10,042 nt of DNA from an uncultured Clostridia bacterium (GCA_946186535.1 CAMHNT010000064.1:1-10042); one strand, 5' to 3'; counted from the first letter of the stretch, positions 1 through 7,341 are shown. The notes: generated from the letters alone by a model not told the origin. Numbers and translations: made by a program.

Positions 1-111
1 GCAAGGGTTCGGGAGCGCAGCTCCCGATGGGTGTGGGCGAAGCCCACACCCAGTATAGCCCCCTCCGGGGAGGGGGTTGGGGGTGGCGAAAGTCTGATGA
101 AAAGATTCAGC
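1..111 (+). repeat. Left copy of dispersed hairpin repeat (inverted partner at 7778-7958)
   Basis: This stretch contains three hairpins in a row. The stem 10-16/20-26 has loop GCA. The 10-bp stem 29-38/42-51 has loop GAA. The stem 59-66/69-76 is C-rich. Bases 1-28 are the exact reverse complement of 7931-7958. Bases about 72-111, ending GATGAAAAGATTCAGC, are nearly the reverse complement of 7778-7818. The element may begin upstream of the window. It carries no ORF of note and is read as a non-coding intergenic repeat; its function is unknown. Confidence 0.8.
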
Positions 112-130
112 TGAATAGAAAAGCATCTTA

Positions 131-406
131 AACACAAGATATCCTCCTTAAGTTTAAGATATCTTATGTTCAAGTTTTGCCCTCTGTCGCCGGGCGGACG
201 ACCTACTTTTTGGATTCCCAAAAAGTAGGCAAAAAGGAAGTCAGGGGACAATCGCACGCGTCGCTTGCGCTCCTTAAATGTGCGATTTTCCCCTAACACC
301 CCCTTTTTGTTCGAACCGCAAGTTTTCGGAGTCTACCTGACTCCTCTTCCGCTCGCTCCGAGTTATCGCCTTCGGCGCTAAAGTCGCTCGCTTTACGCCC
401 GGCGAC
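131..406. repeat. Hairpin-rich intergenic block
   Basis: No gene is supported here. Visible structures are: a stem 131-143/158-170 with one mismatch; a perfect 12-bp stem 202-213/218-229 with loop ATTC, containing CCTACTTTTTGG; a 15-bp stem 243-257/280-294 with one mismatch; 328-333/339-344; and 367-370/374-377 with loop TTC. A longer-range inverted repeat, GTCGCCGGGC at 186-195 against GCCCGGCGAC at 397-406, could enclose most of the block in one folded domain. The density and length of stems exceed chance in a sequence of this composition, and the appearance is of a dispersed intergenic repeat family. Confidence 0.65.
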
Positions 407-455
407 CTGACGACCGCCTACTGTGTTCGGTTTTTCGTGCCGTGAGTTTTTTCTT

Positions 456-484
456 TTGGCAAAAGATATTTATTTGTTTATGCT
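456..484 (+). promoter_or_regulatory. Candidate sigma-A promoter upstream of the tandem repeat
   Basis: TTGGCA (456-461), a 17-base spacer and TATGCT (479-484) resemble a sigma-A promoter (5/6 and 4/6 matches). A transcript from here would run through both 97-bp units into spoIIE with a leader of about 320 nt. No other support is visible. Confidence 0.25.
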
Positions 485-512
485 TTTGATATTTTTGATA
501 AACGACTGTATG

Positions 513-706
513 AAAAGTCCAATGAGTTAGATAGAGAAAAACCCTACCGCCTTAAGTCCCCTTCCACGGGCGATGGCTTATGTAAAGAATGTCTCCGGAA
601 TCGGGGTAAAAAAGTCCAATGAGTTAGATAGAGAGAAACCCTACCGTCTTAAGTCCCCTTCCACGGGCGATGGCTTATGTAAAGAATGTCTCCGGAATCG
701 GGGCAA
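513..706 (+). repeat. Two tandem copies of a 97-bp unit
   Basis: Unit 1 (513-609) and unit 2 (610-706) differ at three positions: A/G in the GATAGAGA stretch, C/T after CTACCG, and T/C after CGGGG. Both start AAAAGTCCAATGAG. Each unit can pair CCCCTTCC with GGAATCGGGG (two-base bulge). As 97 is not a multiple of three, the units are read in different frames when translated, which argues against their being a protein repeat. They lie within an open frame that continues into spoIIE, but that is judged incidental. Confidence 0.9.
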
Positions 707-716
707 AAAAAGAATT

Positions 717-763
717 TGCGACAACCGAGTGCGACTGTTTTTTTTTGACTTTGCTGTTACAAT
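717..763 (+). promoter_or_regulatory. Candidate Spo0A-responsive promoter of spoIIE
   Basis: TGCGACA (717-723) is the reverse complement of TGTCGCA, a 6/7 match to the Spo0A box TGTCGAA. A second, poorer copy TGCGACT (730-736) follows 13 bases later. TACAAT (758-763) is a good -10 sequence, with no -35 at normal spacing. The B. subtilis spoIIE promoter is Spo0A-dependent with unusual spacing, so this arrangement is suggestive only. Confidence 0.25.
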
Positions 764-812
764 GTTTACATCAAAGAAATACGAGTATTACAAATTTGAA
801 AGGATGTTGGAC

Positions 813-3137
813 ATGCGAGCAATTCAGCTCAGAAGAAGAGGTTTTATTTCCGAGATTCTCGAAAAGGGTGCTTACAGGTCGATCGTAATCAATTTGGTTT
901 ATTTTTTGTGCGGCGCTGTTGTTTCTCACGGAGCGGTGTTCGGAAGCTATGCACCGTTCGGAGCTGCGTTCTGTGCGGCTGTGCCTTATGAGAATGCACT
1001 GACTGCGTCGGTCGGCTCTGTTCTCGGTTATATTTTGCTGTATCCCAAGGGAAGTTTCCGGTATGTGGCGACGATTGTTACTATTTTTGCTCTGCGGTGG
1101 ATGCTCAATGATATCGAGGCTATAAGCAGAAGCCGTGTTTTTGCTCCGCTTGTTGCTATGGTTCCGCTTGTCTGCACAGGAAGTGTGATTGTGATGGTTA
1201 CATATAAGGGGCAGATGGATATAATTATGTGCGTTATTGAAGCTCTCCTGGCGGCGGTCGGAGCGTATTTTTTCAGTCAGACGATTGTTCTGGCGGCAGG
1301 AAGCAAGGGGATTTCTACATATAATCAGCAGGAGATCGCTTGTATCGTAATGACTGCATGCATTTTTCTACTGTCGGCGAATTCCCTGACGCTGGGCGGA
1401 ATTTCGCTCGGAAGGATTCTTGCGGTGACGGCGGTTCTGTTCTGTGCGTATTATGGGTCGGTTGCCGGCGGGTGCATCGGCGGAGTTGCCACGGGTATCG
1501 TGTTCGGGATAGGTGCGGCGGATTTCGGTTTTGTGTCGGCTTGCTACAGCTTCGGCGGACTCATGGCAGGGCTGTTTTCATATATCGGCAGGATCGGAAC
1601 GGTGTCGGCGTTTGTGATATGCAGCAGTATCGTTTCGCTTCAGGACGGCGTTACCGCTCAGACGGCTTCGGCTTTCTATGAAACGATTCTCGCTTCGGTT
1701 ATATTTCTTGCTGTGCCGAAGGAAATCGGGAACAGGATATCTTCGTTTGTCACTCCGCACACCGATACGTCGAACAGCGAAGGGCTGAGACGTTCGGTTA
1801 TTATGCGGCTCGATTTTGCTTCGAATGCGCTAAAAAATATATCTCATGCTGTGAATGCTGTTGCGGTGAAGCTGAAGGATTATTATGCGGCAGACGTCGA
1901 CAGCGTGTATACAAAATGTGTTGAGGAGAACTGCTCGAGATGCGGTATGCGTGCGTTCTGCTGGCAGGATGTCAGGGAGAAAAAGGAGGAAAGATTTTCC
2001 GATCTGACACCGATACTGAGAAGCTGCGGAGAGGTTGACGGTACGGATATCAAAAAGCTGTTCAACAAGAGGTGCTGCAAATCCGAGGAAATGGCGCAGT
2101 CCGTGAACAGTCACTACGACAGCTACAAGAGTTTTATTGCCGCAGAAGCGAGAGTTTCACAGATAAGGGGAGTTGTCGCAGGGCAGTTCAGCGGTCTGGG
2201 GGATATTCTTCACGATTTCAAGGAGGAATTTGAAAGTATCGAAAGCTATGATATAGCCGCTTCGGAGAGAGTTTGTGCGTTGCTTAAGGCTAACGGGTTT
2301 GTGCCGGTCGAGTGCAGCTGCAGGATAGACAGGCTCGGCAGAATGACGGTTGAGCTGGAGCTTGCAGACACGGACAGGAAGCTTCTGAAAAAGGGAAATA
2401 TGGTGAAGGAAATATCGAAAACGTGCGGAAGGACTCTTGAACCGCCGAAAATGACGGCGGTCAGCAACAGGGTTAGGGCTGTGTTCTGTGAAAAGCCGAG
2501 GTTTGATATTCAGATCGGCTCGGCGCAGCACGTTTGCAGTGACGGAAGTCTTTGCGGCGACAGCTTCAACTACTTCAACGACGGTCAGGGCAGATTCGTT
2601 TCCGTAATCAGCGACGGCATGGGAACAGGCGGAAGAGCCGCAGTCGACGCAAGCATGGCGGTGAGCATTATGTCAAAGCTTCTGAAGGTCGGTTTTGGAT
2701 ATGACTGCGCGCTGAGCGTTGCGAATTCCGCCTTGATGGTCAAGTCGCAGGACGAATCTCTCGCAACGGTCGACCTCGTGAGTCTCGATCTCTTTTCGGG
2801 ATATGCTGAGATTATGAAAGCAGGCGCACCGATTACATTCGTTCGGAAGGGCGGAAGAATTCTGAGGTTCGAGCCGACCTCGCTCCCGGCAGGAATTCTG
2901 ACGGATATCAAGCTTACGCATGACGAGGTGGAGCTTGACCACGGAGACATTATAATTATGCTGTCGGACGGCGCAGTTTCCATAAGCGACAAATGGATCG
3001 GCGCAATGATGAGAGATTTTGAGGGGGACGAGGTTCAGGAGCTTGTGAACGATATCATCGATGAAGCGACTATCGGGAGTAAGCTTGGGAGAGATGATGA
3101 TATTACGGTTATCGGGATAAGAGTGGTGGAGAATTGA
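813..3137 (+). CDS. spoIIE: Stage II sporulation protein E (SpoIIE), membrane-bound PP2C phosphatase
   Basis: In endospore formers SpoIIE sits at the polar septum, interacts with FtsZ, and dephosphorylates the anti-anti-sigma factor SpoIIAA, releasing sigma-F in the forespore. The 774-residue product (B. subtilis 827) has a hydrophobic N-terminal part with about ten membrane segments (roughly residues 25-303). A cytoplasmic middle region follows, with a cysteine cluster (C369, C374, C377, C383 then W384). The C-terminal PP2C-type domain has acidic metal-site motifs SDGMG (D601), LSDG (D719) and DDDIT (D761-763). The ATG at 813 was chosen because GAAAGG (798-803) lies 9 bases upstream and the protein then starts MRAIQLRRRGF. 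An open frame extends back to 573, but through the tandem repeat. No strong terminator is visible after the stop. Identity is confident; the exact start is moderately so. Confidence 0.95.
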   Translation: MRAIQLRRRGFISEILEKGAYRSIVINLVYFLCGAVVSHGAVFGSYAPFGAAFCAAVPYENALTASVGSVLGYILLYPKGSFRYVATIVTIFALRWMLNDIEAISRSRVFAPLVAMVPLVCTGSVIVMVTYKGQMDIIMCVIEALLAAVGAYFFSQTIVLAAGSKGISTYNQQEIACIVMTACIFLLSANSLTLGGISLGRILAVTAVLFCAYYGSVAGGCIGGVATGIVFGIGAADFGFVSACYSFGGLMAGLFSYIGRIGTVSAFVICSSIVSLQDGVTAQTASAFYETILASVIFLAVPKEIGNRISSFVTPHTDTSNSEGLRRSVIMRLDFASNALKNISHAVNAVAVKLKDYYAADVDSVYTKCVEENCSRCGMRAFCWQDVREKKEERFSDLTPILRSCGEVDGTDIKKLFNKRCCKSEEMAQSVNSHYDSYKSFIAAEARVSQIRGVVAGQFSGLGDILHDFKEEFESIESYDIAASERVCALLKANGFVPVECSCRIDRLGRMTVELELADTDRKLLKKGNMVKEISKTCGRTLEPPKMTAVSNRVRAVFCEKPRFDIQIGSAQHVCSDGSLCGDSFNYFNDGQGRFVSVISDGMGTGGRAAVDASMAVSIMSKLLKVGFGYDCALSVANSALMVKSQDESLATVDLVSLDLFSGYAEIMKAGAPITFVRKGGRILRFEPTSLPAGILTDIKLTHDEVELDHGDIIIMLSDGAVSISDKWIGAMMRDFEGDEVQELVNDIIDEATIGSKLGRDDDITVIGIRVVEN

Positions 3138-3160
3138 GTAAAGAATATTTTTAAAATGTA

Positions 3161-3189
3161 TTGCCATTGTACCTACAAACGAGTATAAT
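3161..3189 (+). promoter_or_regulatory. Sigma-A promoter of the toxin-antitoxin remnant
   Basis: TTGCCA (3161-3166), a 17-base spacer and a perfect TATAAT (3184-3189) precede the antitoxin. The 12-base palindrome TATAATATTATA (3184-3195) covers the -10. It could be an autoregulatory operator, as is common for RelB/DinJ antitoxins, but that is inference. Confidence 0.65.
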
Positions 3190-3221
3190 ATTATAAAGAT
3201 ACTTGAAAGGGGTAGTTCTCT

Positions 3222-3531
3222 ATGGCAGTAAAGTCGGCTAATTTGTATGTAAGAATTGAACCTGATGTCAAGGAACAGGCGGAAAATATTCTCACGGCGC
3301 TCGGCATACCTGCTTCAAATGCAATTAATATGTTTTATAAGCAGATATTTCTTCACAAAAGGGTTGCCGTTTGATGTGAAAATTCCCGATTTCATACCGC
3401 TTGATATCAAAGATATGACCGATGAGGAGTTAAACGTTGAGCTTGAAAAAGGCTACAGAAGTGCAGAAGAAGGAAATACGAAATCTGCAAAAAATGTATT
3501 TGCCGATATTCGCAAGGAATACAACTTATGA
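3222..3531 (+). pseudogene. RelB/DinJ-family antitoxin, frameshifted
   Basis: From ATG 3222, with GAAAGGGG about 10 bases upstream, translation begins MAVKSANLYVRIEPDVKEQA and continues through GIPASNAINMFYKQI, typical of the ribbon-helix-helix DNA-binding half of RelB/DinJ antitoxins. It then reaches TGA at 3372-3374 after 50 codons. The frame one base over continues the family sequence as GLPFDVKIPDFIPLDIKD and ends VFADIRKEYNL at 3531. Removing one A from the AAAA run at 3357-3360 restores a single antitoxin of about 102 residues. The intact protein would neutralise the toxin encoded immediately downstream and repress the operon. As it stands, only the N-terminal half would be made and the toxin-binding half lost. 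A sequencing error in the homopolymer is possible, but the partner toxin is damaged as well, which favours true decay. Confidence 0.85.
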
Positions 3532-3838
3532 TTTATGAGGTTGTTTAGTCCGAGCAGGCAGAGTATGATTTACGTGCTGTTTATGAGTATATTGCTTTTG
3601 ATTTGAAATCTCCGGAAAATGCAAACAGTCAGTTGAATAGGCTTGAGGAAATGATATTAAGTTTAAATCAATTTCCGGAGCGTTTTCGACTATACCAAAA
3701 AGAACCTTGGCTTAGCCGGAATACCCGTATCGCACCTAAGGACAATTATCTGATTTTTTACATGACGGATACGGAGAAAAAACTGTGACTGTACTTAGGA
3801 TTTTATACGGAGGCAGAGATATAGAAAAACAATTCTAA
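3528..3838 (+). pseudogene. RelE/ParE-superfamily toxin, broken by nonsense codon and frameshift
   Basis: The start ATG at 3528 overlaps the antitoxin stop (ATGA), the usual antitoxin-toxin coupling. The reading is MIYEVV, then TAG at 3546-3548 where the family usually has Leu, then SEQAEYDLRAVYEYIAFD and onward to NYLIFYMTD. The frame is lost at the AAAAAA run 3777-3782. Adding one A restores TVTVLRILYGGRDIEKQF and a stop at 3836-3838. The repaired protein of about 103 residues would belong to the RelE/ParE fold, whose RelE-type members cut mRNA at the ribosome. With two lesions the toxin should be inactive, which makes loss of the antitoxin tolerable. Suppression of the TAG cannot be excluded, but nothing here suggests it. 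Confidence 0.85.
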
Positions 3839-3846
3839 ACAGTATG

Positions 3847-3892
3847 AAAAACCAGCCAATCAATATCCTGTACGGTGTTGATTGGCTGGTTT
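3847..3892 (-). terminator. Rho-independent terminator of the zapA-U32-dut operon
   Basis: A perfect 15-bp stem (3849-3863/3878-3892) encloses a 14-base loop and, on the minus strand, is followed by TTTTT just after GGCTGG. It lies 3 bases past the DUF1294 stop. On the plus strand it also follows the toxin remnant and may work, less well, in that direction. Confidence 0.85.
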
Positions 3893-3894
3893 GT

Positions 3895-4218
3895 TTAAAA
3901 TGAAATTATATTTTTATTAATAATATATACGGATGCGATTATCAGAAAAATCTGCAAAATCAGAATAACTGGAACTCCGACATAGAACTTAGGCTTTTTT
4001 GTTTTGTGATGAAATATTTTCATTCCAAGAGCTGCACCTATGCTTCCGCCTATGACTGCAAGCGTTATGAGAGTGTATTCGGATATTCTGCGTTTATTCT
4101 TTTTTGCTTTGTTCTTGTCCGCTGCGTAAACGATAAATGTTAATATGTTTATTAATAAAAGGTATGCAGATATTATCAGCGGAAAAATATCAATTGTTTC
4201 AATGTCAAAGCTTATCAT
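3895..4218 (-). CDS. DUF1294 family small membrane protein
   Basis: This is a 107-residue integral membrane protein of the DUF1294 family, recognised by the pattern VYAADKNKAKKNKRRISE, then GGSIGAALGMKIFHHKTKKPKF. Three hydrophobic segments are visible at about residues 11-31, 48-69 and 77-100, with the basic DKNKAKKNKRR loop between the first two. The biochemical role of the family is not known to me. It is the last gene of the minus-strand operon, 14 bases after dut. Its ribosome binding site AAAGG (4234-4230) overlaps the dut stop codon, so translation may be coupled. The start ATG at 4218 is the first in frame. The family call is confident; function is unassigned. Confidence 0.85.
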   Translation of the reverse strand: MISFDIETIDIFPLIISAYLLLINILTFIVYAADKNKAKKNKRRISEYTLITLAVIGGSIGAALGMKIFHHKTKKPKFYVGVPVILILQIFLIIASVYIINKNIISF

Positions 4219-4232
4219 ATATACATTTACCT

Positions 4233-4676
4233 TTATTTTTTTCCCGTTGACCCGAAGCCGTTTTCTCCTCGCTGTGTGTCGCTTAAACCGTCAACCTCCA
4301 GAATCGGGAGAGGCAGAACGGGCATAACAATAAGCTGTGCGATTCGTGTCTGCGGTTCTATAACAAACGATTCATTGCTGTGATTCGTAAGTCCTACGCA
4401 GACTTCTCCACGGTAGTCGCTGTCAACAACTCCGACGGCGTTGCTCGGGGCGATACCGTGGTTGATTCCGAGTCCGCTTCTCGCAAACACAAAAGCCGCC
4501 ATGTTTTCATTCGGAAGCTCGACGGCGATCCCGGTCGGAATTTTAACCAGATCTCCGCTTCCGACCGTGACAGGCTCATCAATGCAGGCATACAGGTCGA
4601 CGCCTGCCGAACCGCTTGTCGCTCTTTTTGGAATAATGGCATTATCCCTGACCTTTTTTATTTTCAAACAATCCAT
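4233..4676 (-). CDS. dut: Deoxyuridine 5'-triphosphate nucleotidohydrolase (dUTPase)
   Basis: dUTPase hydrolyses dUTP to dUMP and pyrophosphate, keeping uracil out of DNA and supplying dUMP for thymidylate synthesis. The protein is a trimeric cytosolic enzyme. All five family motifs are present in the 147-residue product: AGVDLYA (24-30), RSGLG (66-70), GVVDSDYRGE (82-91, with the catalytic Asp region), RIAQLIV (111-117) and the C-terminal glycine-rich RGENGFGSTGK (136-146) that closes over the substrate. Length is normal for the family. The ATG at 4676 is preferred to an upstream in-frame GTG (4697) because TGAGG, overlapping the U32 stop codon, sits correctly before it and the alternative would add seven unconserved residues. 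It lies 7 bases after the U32 gene. Confidence 0.97.
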   Translation of the reverse strand: MDCLKIKKVRDNAIIPKRATSGSAGVDLYACIDEPVTVGSGDLVKIPTGIAVELPNENMAAFVFARSGLGINHGIAPSNAVGVVDSDYRGEVCVGLTNHSNESFVIEPQTRIAQLIVMPVLPLPILEVDGLSDTQRGENGFGSTGKK

Positions 4677-4683
4677 AGTAACC

Positions 4684-6750
4684 TCATTCAACTCCACGGA
4701 AATAAAGACCTCGTGTGTATTCTCCGCGGGGCTTTTCCTTGTTTATATAATTCCTGAAAATCCGCTCGCACTCCTCACGGCTTTCATAAGTGAATTTCAA
4801 TGTCATAAAGTCGATATTTTTAAACTGATCCTGCTTGTCCGACATGATGAGCGGATTGCAGTTTAAAAGCTCAGTGCAGCCGCTATGACACATGAGCGTG
4901 AAAACGCTGCCTTTTCTGTCGGTTATTGTGCTTTTGCCGCCGCATTTTCCGCAGCCGTTCCCGTTTTTGTTCGGGCAGTTCCTCGTAATCATAAGCGGAA
5001 GATATCCGTAGCCGACTGCTCCGATTTTTCCGTTTCCGCCGATTCTGTTGATCTGGCTTGCGGTAAGCTCAATCGAAAGTTCGGTGTCGGAAACACCGAG
5101 CTTTTTGTAAAACTCGACAGATTTTGTATTGAAAATATTCAGTGCAAATCCGCCGTGAACGGTGAAGCCAAGATTTCTCGCAAGAGCTACCGCACCGATA
5201 TTATTACAGTAAACGTCATTGATACCTATGTCATGGACAGCGAGAAGCGCCGATTTTACTTTTTCTTCAAGACCGAAAATAACCCTCGGTATCTCGACCG
5301 CAGCATTGAATCCACGCTCGGAAAGACCCCTGATATCATCAATATCGGAGAACAGCGGAACGTATACAAGCTCGCACTGTTTGAAACAGTAGGGAATATC
5401 GCAGCTTCGGAAGCTTGCCCTGTACTGCATTTTGTTCTGTCTGCGGTGGGGGATAGGGCGGAGATTTCCGGGGGCAGTATATGACCGCTCCGGCACTTTT
5501 GTCAGAAGCGATTCAAGCTGATTCAAGGCTTCTCTTCTCATGAGATTCAGAGATGATATCGGAACAGTAAGACCCTCGCCGATCTGAACCGTGACGTTCC
5601 GCACTCTGAAGGCAGTGCCCCCTGTTTTTGAGAGCTGTGCTTTTGCTTTTTCCTCGCTCAGCGGAAGATTTCTCGCATATTCGGGGATTTCTCCGTCAAT
5701 ACAAACTGTATGAGAACCGCACTCCGCCGTCAGCATTGCAGGCGCACCGTCAAAAACCGTCAGAGTAAAATCAACCGGGTTCGTCTGAACTTCGTCCTTG
5801 TACTCTCTTCGTATCTCGGAAAATACCTTTTCTGTCGCAGAAACCACATCGTCCTTTGAGCGTGTTCCGAACATTTCCTTTCCGAGTCTGCCGAAGTAGT
5901 AGCCGTCCGTGAAACCGCTTCTTGAAAAGACGGCTCTGAGCCTGTCAAGCTCGTCCTTGTCCGCAAAGCCGTTGTCGGCTGAATGGCGGCAGGCAGCGGC
6001 TGCAGCGGCAACATATTCGGGGCGCTTCATACGTCCTTCGATCTTTGCGCTCGTTACACCGATTTTCGCAAGCTCCGACAGCTCGTTTATAATGCAGTTA
6101 TCCTTCAGACTCAGGTCATGCCCCGTGCCGTTTTCAACAGCGAAAGGAAGCCTGCAAGGCTGGGCGCACCGCCCACGGTTTCCGCTTCTGCTGCCTATCA
6201 TTGCGGATAGGTAGCATTGACCCGAGACGCACATACAGAGCGCACCGTGGACAAAAACCTCCGTTTCGACAGGACAGCTTTTCACCACGGCTTCAATTTC
6301 CGAACGGTTCATTTCTCTCGCAAGCACAACACGCTCGAATCCGAGGTCGTAAAGCAGCTTGGCGGCTTCGGGAGTGTGTACGGTCATCTGGGTCGAAGCG
6401 TGAAGAGCGATGTCGGGACAGGCATTTTTTATCAGTTCTGCAAGACCCAGGTCCTGAATTATGAATGCGTCGACTCCGCTTAAGTACGCTTCCTTTGCAA
6501 CCTCAATCGCATCGGGAAGCTCGTCGTCCGAAATCAGGGTGTTCAGCGCAAGATGGACCTTTACACCGTGAAGGTGACAGTATCGGACAGTCTTTTTAAG
6601 CGCCTCAACGTCAAAATTCTCGCCGTAAGCACGGGCGCTAAACTGCAAGAAGCCAATGTACACGGCATCGGCTCCTTGTCTTACGGCTGCCTCAACGGAA
6701 TCGTAAGAACCGCACGGGGCAAGTATTTCAATAGATTTATTTTTATCCAA
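4684..6750 (-). CDS. U32 family peptidase/hydroxylase, RlhA (YdcP)-like
   Basis: The N-terminal half matches the U32 family: EILAPCGSYDSVEAAVRQGA and ADAVYIG, followed by the U32 signature EVFVHGALCMCVSGQC (about residues 164-179). Cysteines C172, C174, C179, C195 and C199 and IEGRMKRPEYV (237 on) are visible. At 688 residues it is close to the long E. coli member RlhA/YdcP (653 aa), which hydroxylates C2501 of 23S rRNA. Older annotation as peptidase or collagenase rests on a few members. A second cysteine-rich stretch (about 592-631, NCPNKNGNGCGKC and CHSGC) suggests additional metal or Fe-S binding, an inference. A TTG start at 6750 is chosen because AAGGA (6764-6760) is 9 bases upstream; the alternative TTG at 6759 abuts that site. 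It lies 15 bases after zapA and 7 before dut. rRNA modification is likely but not proven by sequence. Confidence 0.9.
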   Translation of the reverse strand: MDKNKSIEILAPCGSYDSVEAAVRQGADAVYIGFLQFSARAYGENFDVEALKKTVRYCHLHGVKVHLALNTLISDDELPDAIEVAKEAYLSGVDAFIIQDLGLAELIKNACPDIALHASTQMTVHTPEAAKLLYDLGFERVVLAREMNRSEIEAVVKSCPVETEVFVHGALCMCVSGQCYLSAMIGSRSGNRGRCAQPCRLPFAVENGTGHDLSLKDNCIINELSELAKIGVTSAKIEGRMKRPEYVAAAAAACRHSADNGFADKDELDRLRAVFSRSGFTDGYYFGRLGKEMFGTRSKDDVVSATEKVFSEIRREYKDEVQTNPVDFTLTVFDGAPAMLTAECGSHTVCIDGEIPEYARNLPLSEEKAKAQLSKTGGTAFRVRNVTVQIGEGLTVPISSLNLMRREALNQLESLLTKVPERSYTAPGNLRPIPHRRQNKMQYRASFRSCDIPYCFKQCELVYVPLFSDIDDIRGLSERGFNAAVEIPRVIFGLEEKVKSALLAVHDIGINDVYCNNIGAVALARNLGFTVHGGFALNIFNTKSVEFYKKLGVSDTELSIELTASQINRIGGNGKIGAVGYGYLPLMITRNCPNKNGNGCGKCGGKSTITDRKGSVFTLMCHSGCTELLNCNPLIMSDKQDQFKNIDFMTLKFTYESREECERIFRNYINKEKPRGEYTRGLYFRGVE

Positions 6751-6765
6751 AAAAATCAATCCTTA

Positions 6766-7341
6766 TTATTCGTCATCGTCTTCGAAAGCTTTCTGCTCGA
6801 AGAAGCTCATGATTTCGGCTGTTGCGTCTGCGCTTTCGGCGAAAGCGTCCTCACTGAAAAAGCCCTGAACGGGAGCACTTTCCGACTGATTTTCTTTCTT
6901 TTCCGGAGTTCTGTCCTCAATTACGGGAGCTTTTTTCGCCTTTGGGGAAGTTTTTTTCTTCGGAGCTTCTTCGGGTTCGGGAGTCTCGGCAGGTGCGTTT
7001 TTGGAAGAAAGTCTGTTTCTGAGAGCTTCGATTTCGGCTTTCAGAAGCTCGTTTTCCTTTTTGGTTTCTTCGAGCTGTTTTCTTGCATAACCCGATTCCT
7101 GGAGATAATCCTTGATCTGACCTCTCAGGTTGCTTCCGTCACCGACGGATTTCATGTACTGATCGCAGTAATCCATAGCTACGAAGAGCGCAACCTCAGT
7201 AAGATTTCGTGACGGCATTTCATCTGAAAGTCTTTTAACACGTCTTTCAACCTTAGCCGCAACATTATCCATATAACTCTTGTCGTCGTCCGACGAAACT
7301 GTGAATGAATAATTCAAGATACGAACAATATATTTAGCCAT
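6766..7341 (-). CDS. zapA: Cell division protein ZapA with long C-terminal tail
   Basis: ZapA binds FtsZ and bundles its filaments, promoting Z-ring assembly. Residues 1 to about 85 show the family pattern: VRILNYSFTVSSDDDKSYMDNVAAKV, then NLTEVALFVAMDYCDQYMK. A predicted coiled coil follows (about 85-112, EETKKENELLKAEIEALRNRL). The rest, to residue 191, is a low-complexity Pro/Glu/Lys-rich linker ending in an acidic segment, EQKAFEDDDE. B. subtilis ZapA is 85 residues and E. coli 109, so the tail is an extension. The ATG at 7341 has AAGGA about 10 bases upstream. This is the first gene of the four-gene minus-strand operon, 15 bases before the U32 start, in line with the frequent zapA-U32 pairing in Firmicutes. 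Confidence 0.9.
   Translation of the reverse strand: MAKYIVRILNYSFTVSSDDDKSYMDNVAAKVERRVKRLSDEMPSRNLTEVALFVAMDYCDQYMKSVGDGSNLRGQIKDYLQESGYARKQLEETKKENELLKAEIEALRNRLSSKNAPAETPEPEEAPKKKTSPKAKKAPVIEDRTPEKKENQSESAPVQGFFSEDAFAESADATAEIMSFFEQKAFEDDDE

Noticed and set aside
513..706. CRISPR array
   Set aside because: There are only two adjacent 97-bp copies with no spacers, and no cas genes nearby.
573..812. Upstream extension of the spoIIE reading frame
   Set aside because: It is encoded by the out-of-frame tandem repeat, and a proper ribosome binding site precedes ATG 813. No SpoIIE-like residues are seen before 813.
3357..3374. Programmed +1 frameshift in the antitoxin
   Set aside because: AAA-AGG-G is not a recognised +1 site, AGG is not visibly rare in neighbouring genes, and the toxin carries further lesions, so decay is simpler.
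4677..4697. GTG at 4697 as the dut start, overlapping the U32 gene
   Set aside because: It would add seven unconserved residues; ATG 4676 has a ribosome binding site at the U32 stop.
6757..6759. TTG at 6759 as the U32 start
   Set aside because: It directly abuts the AAGGA site; the in-frame TTG at 6750 has correct spacing and leads into the conserved sequence.
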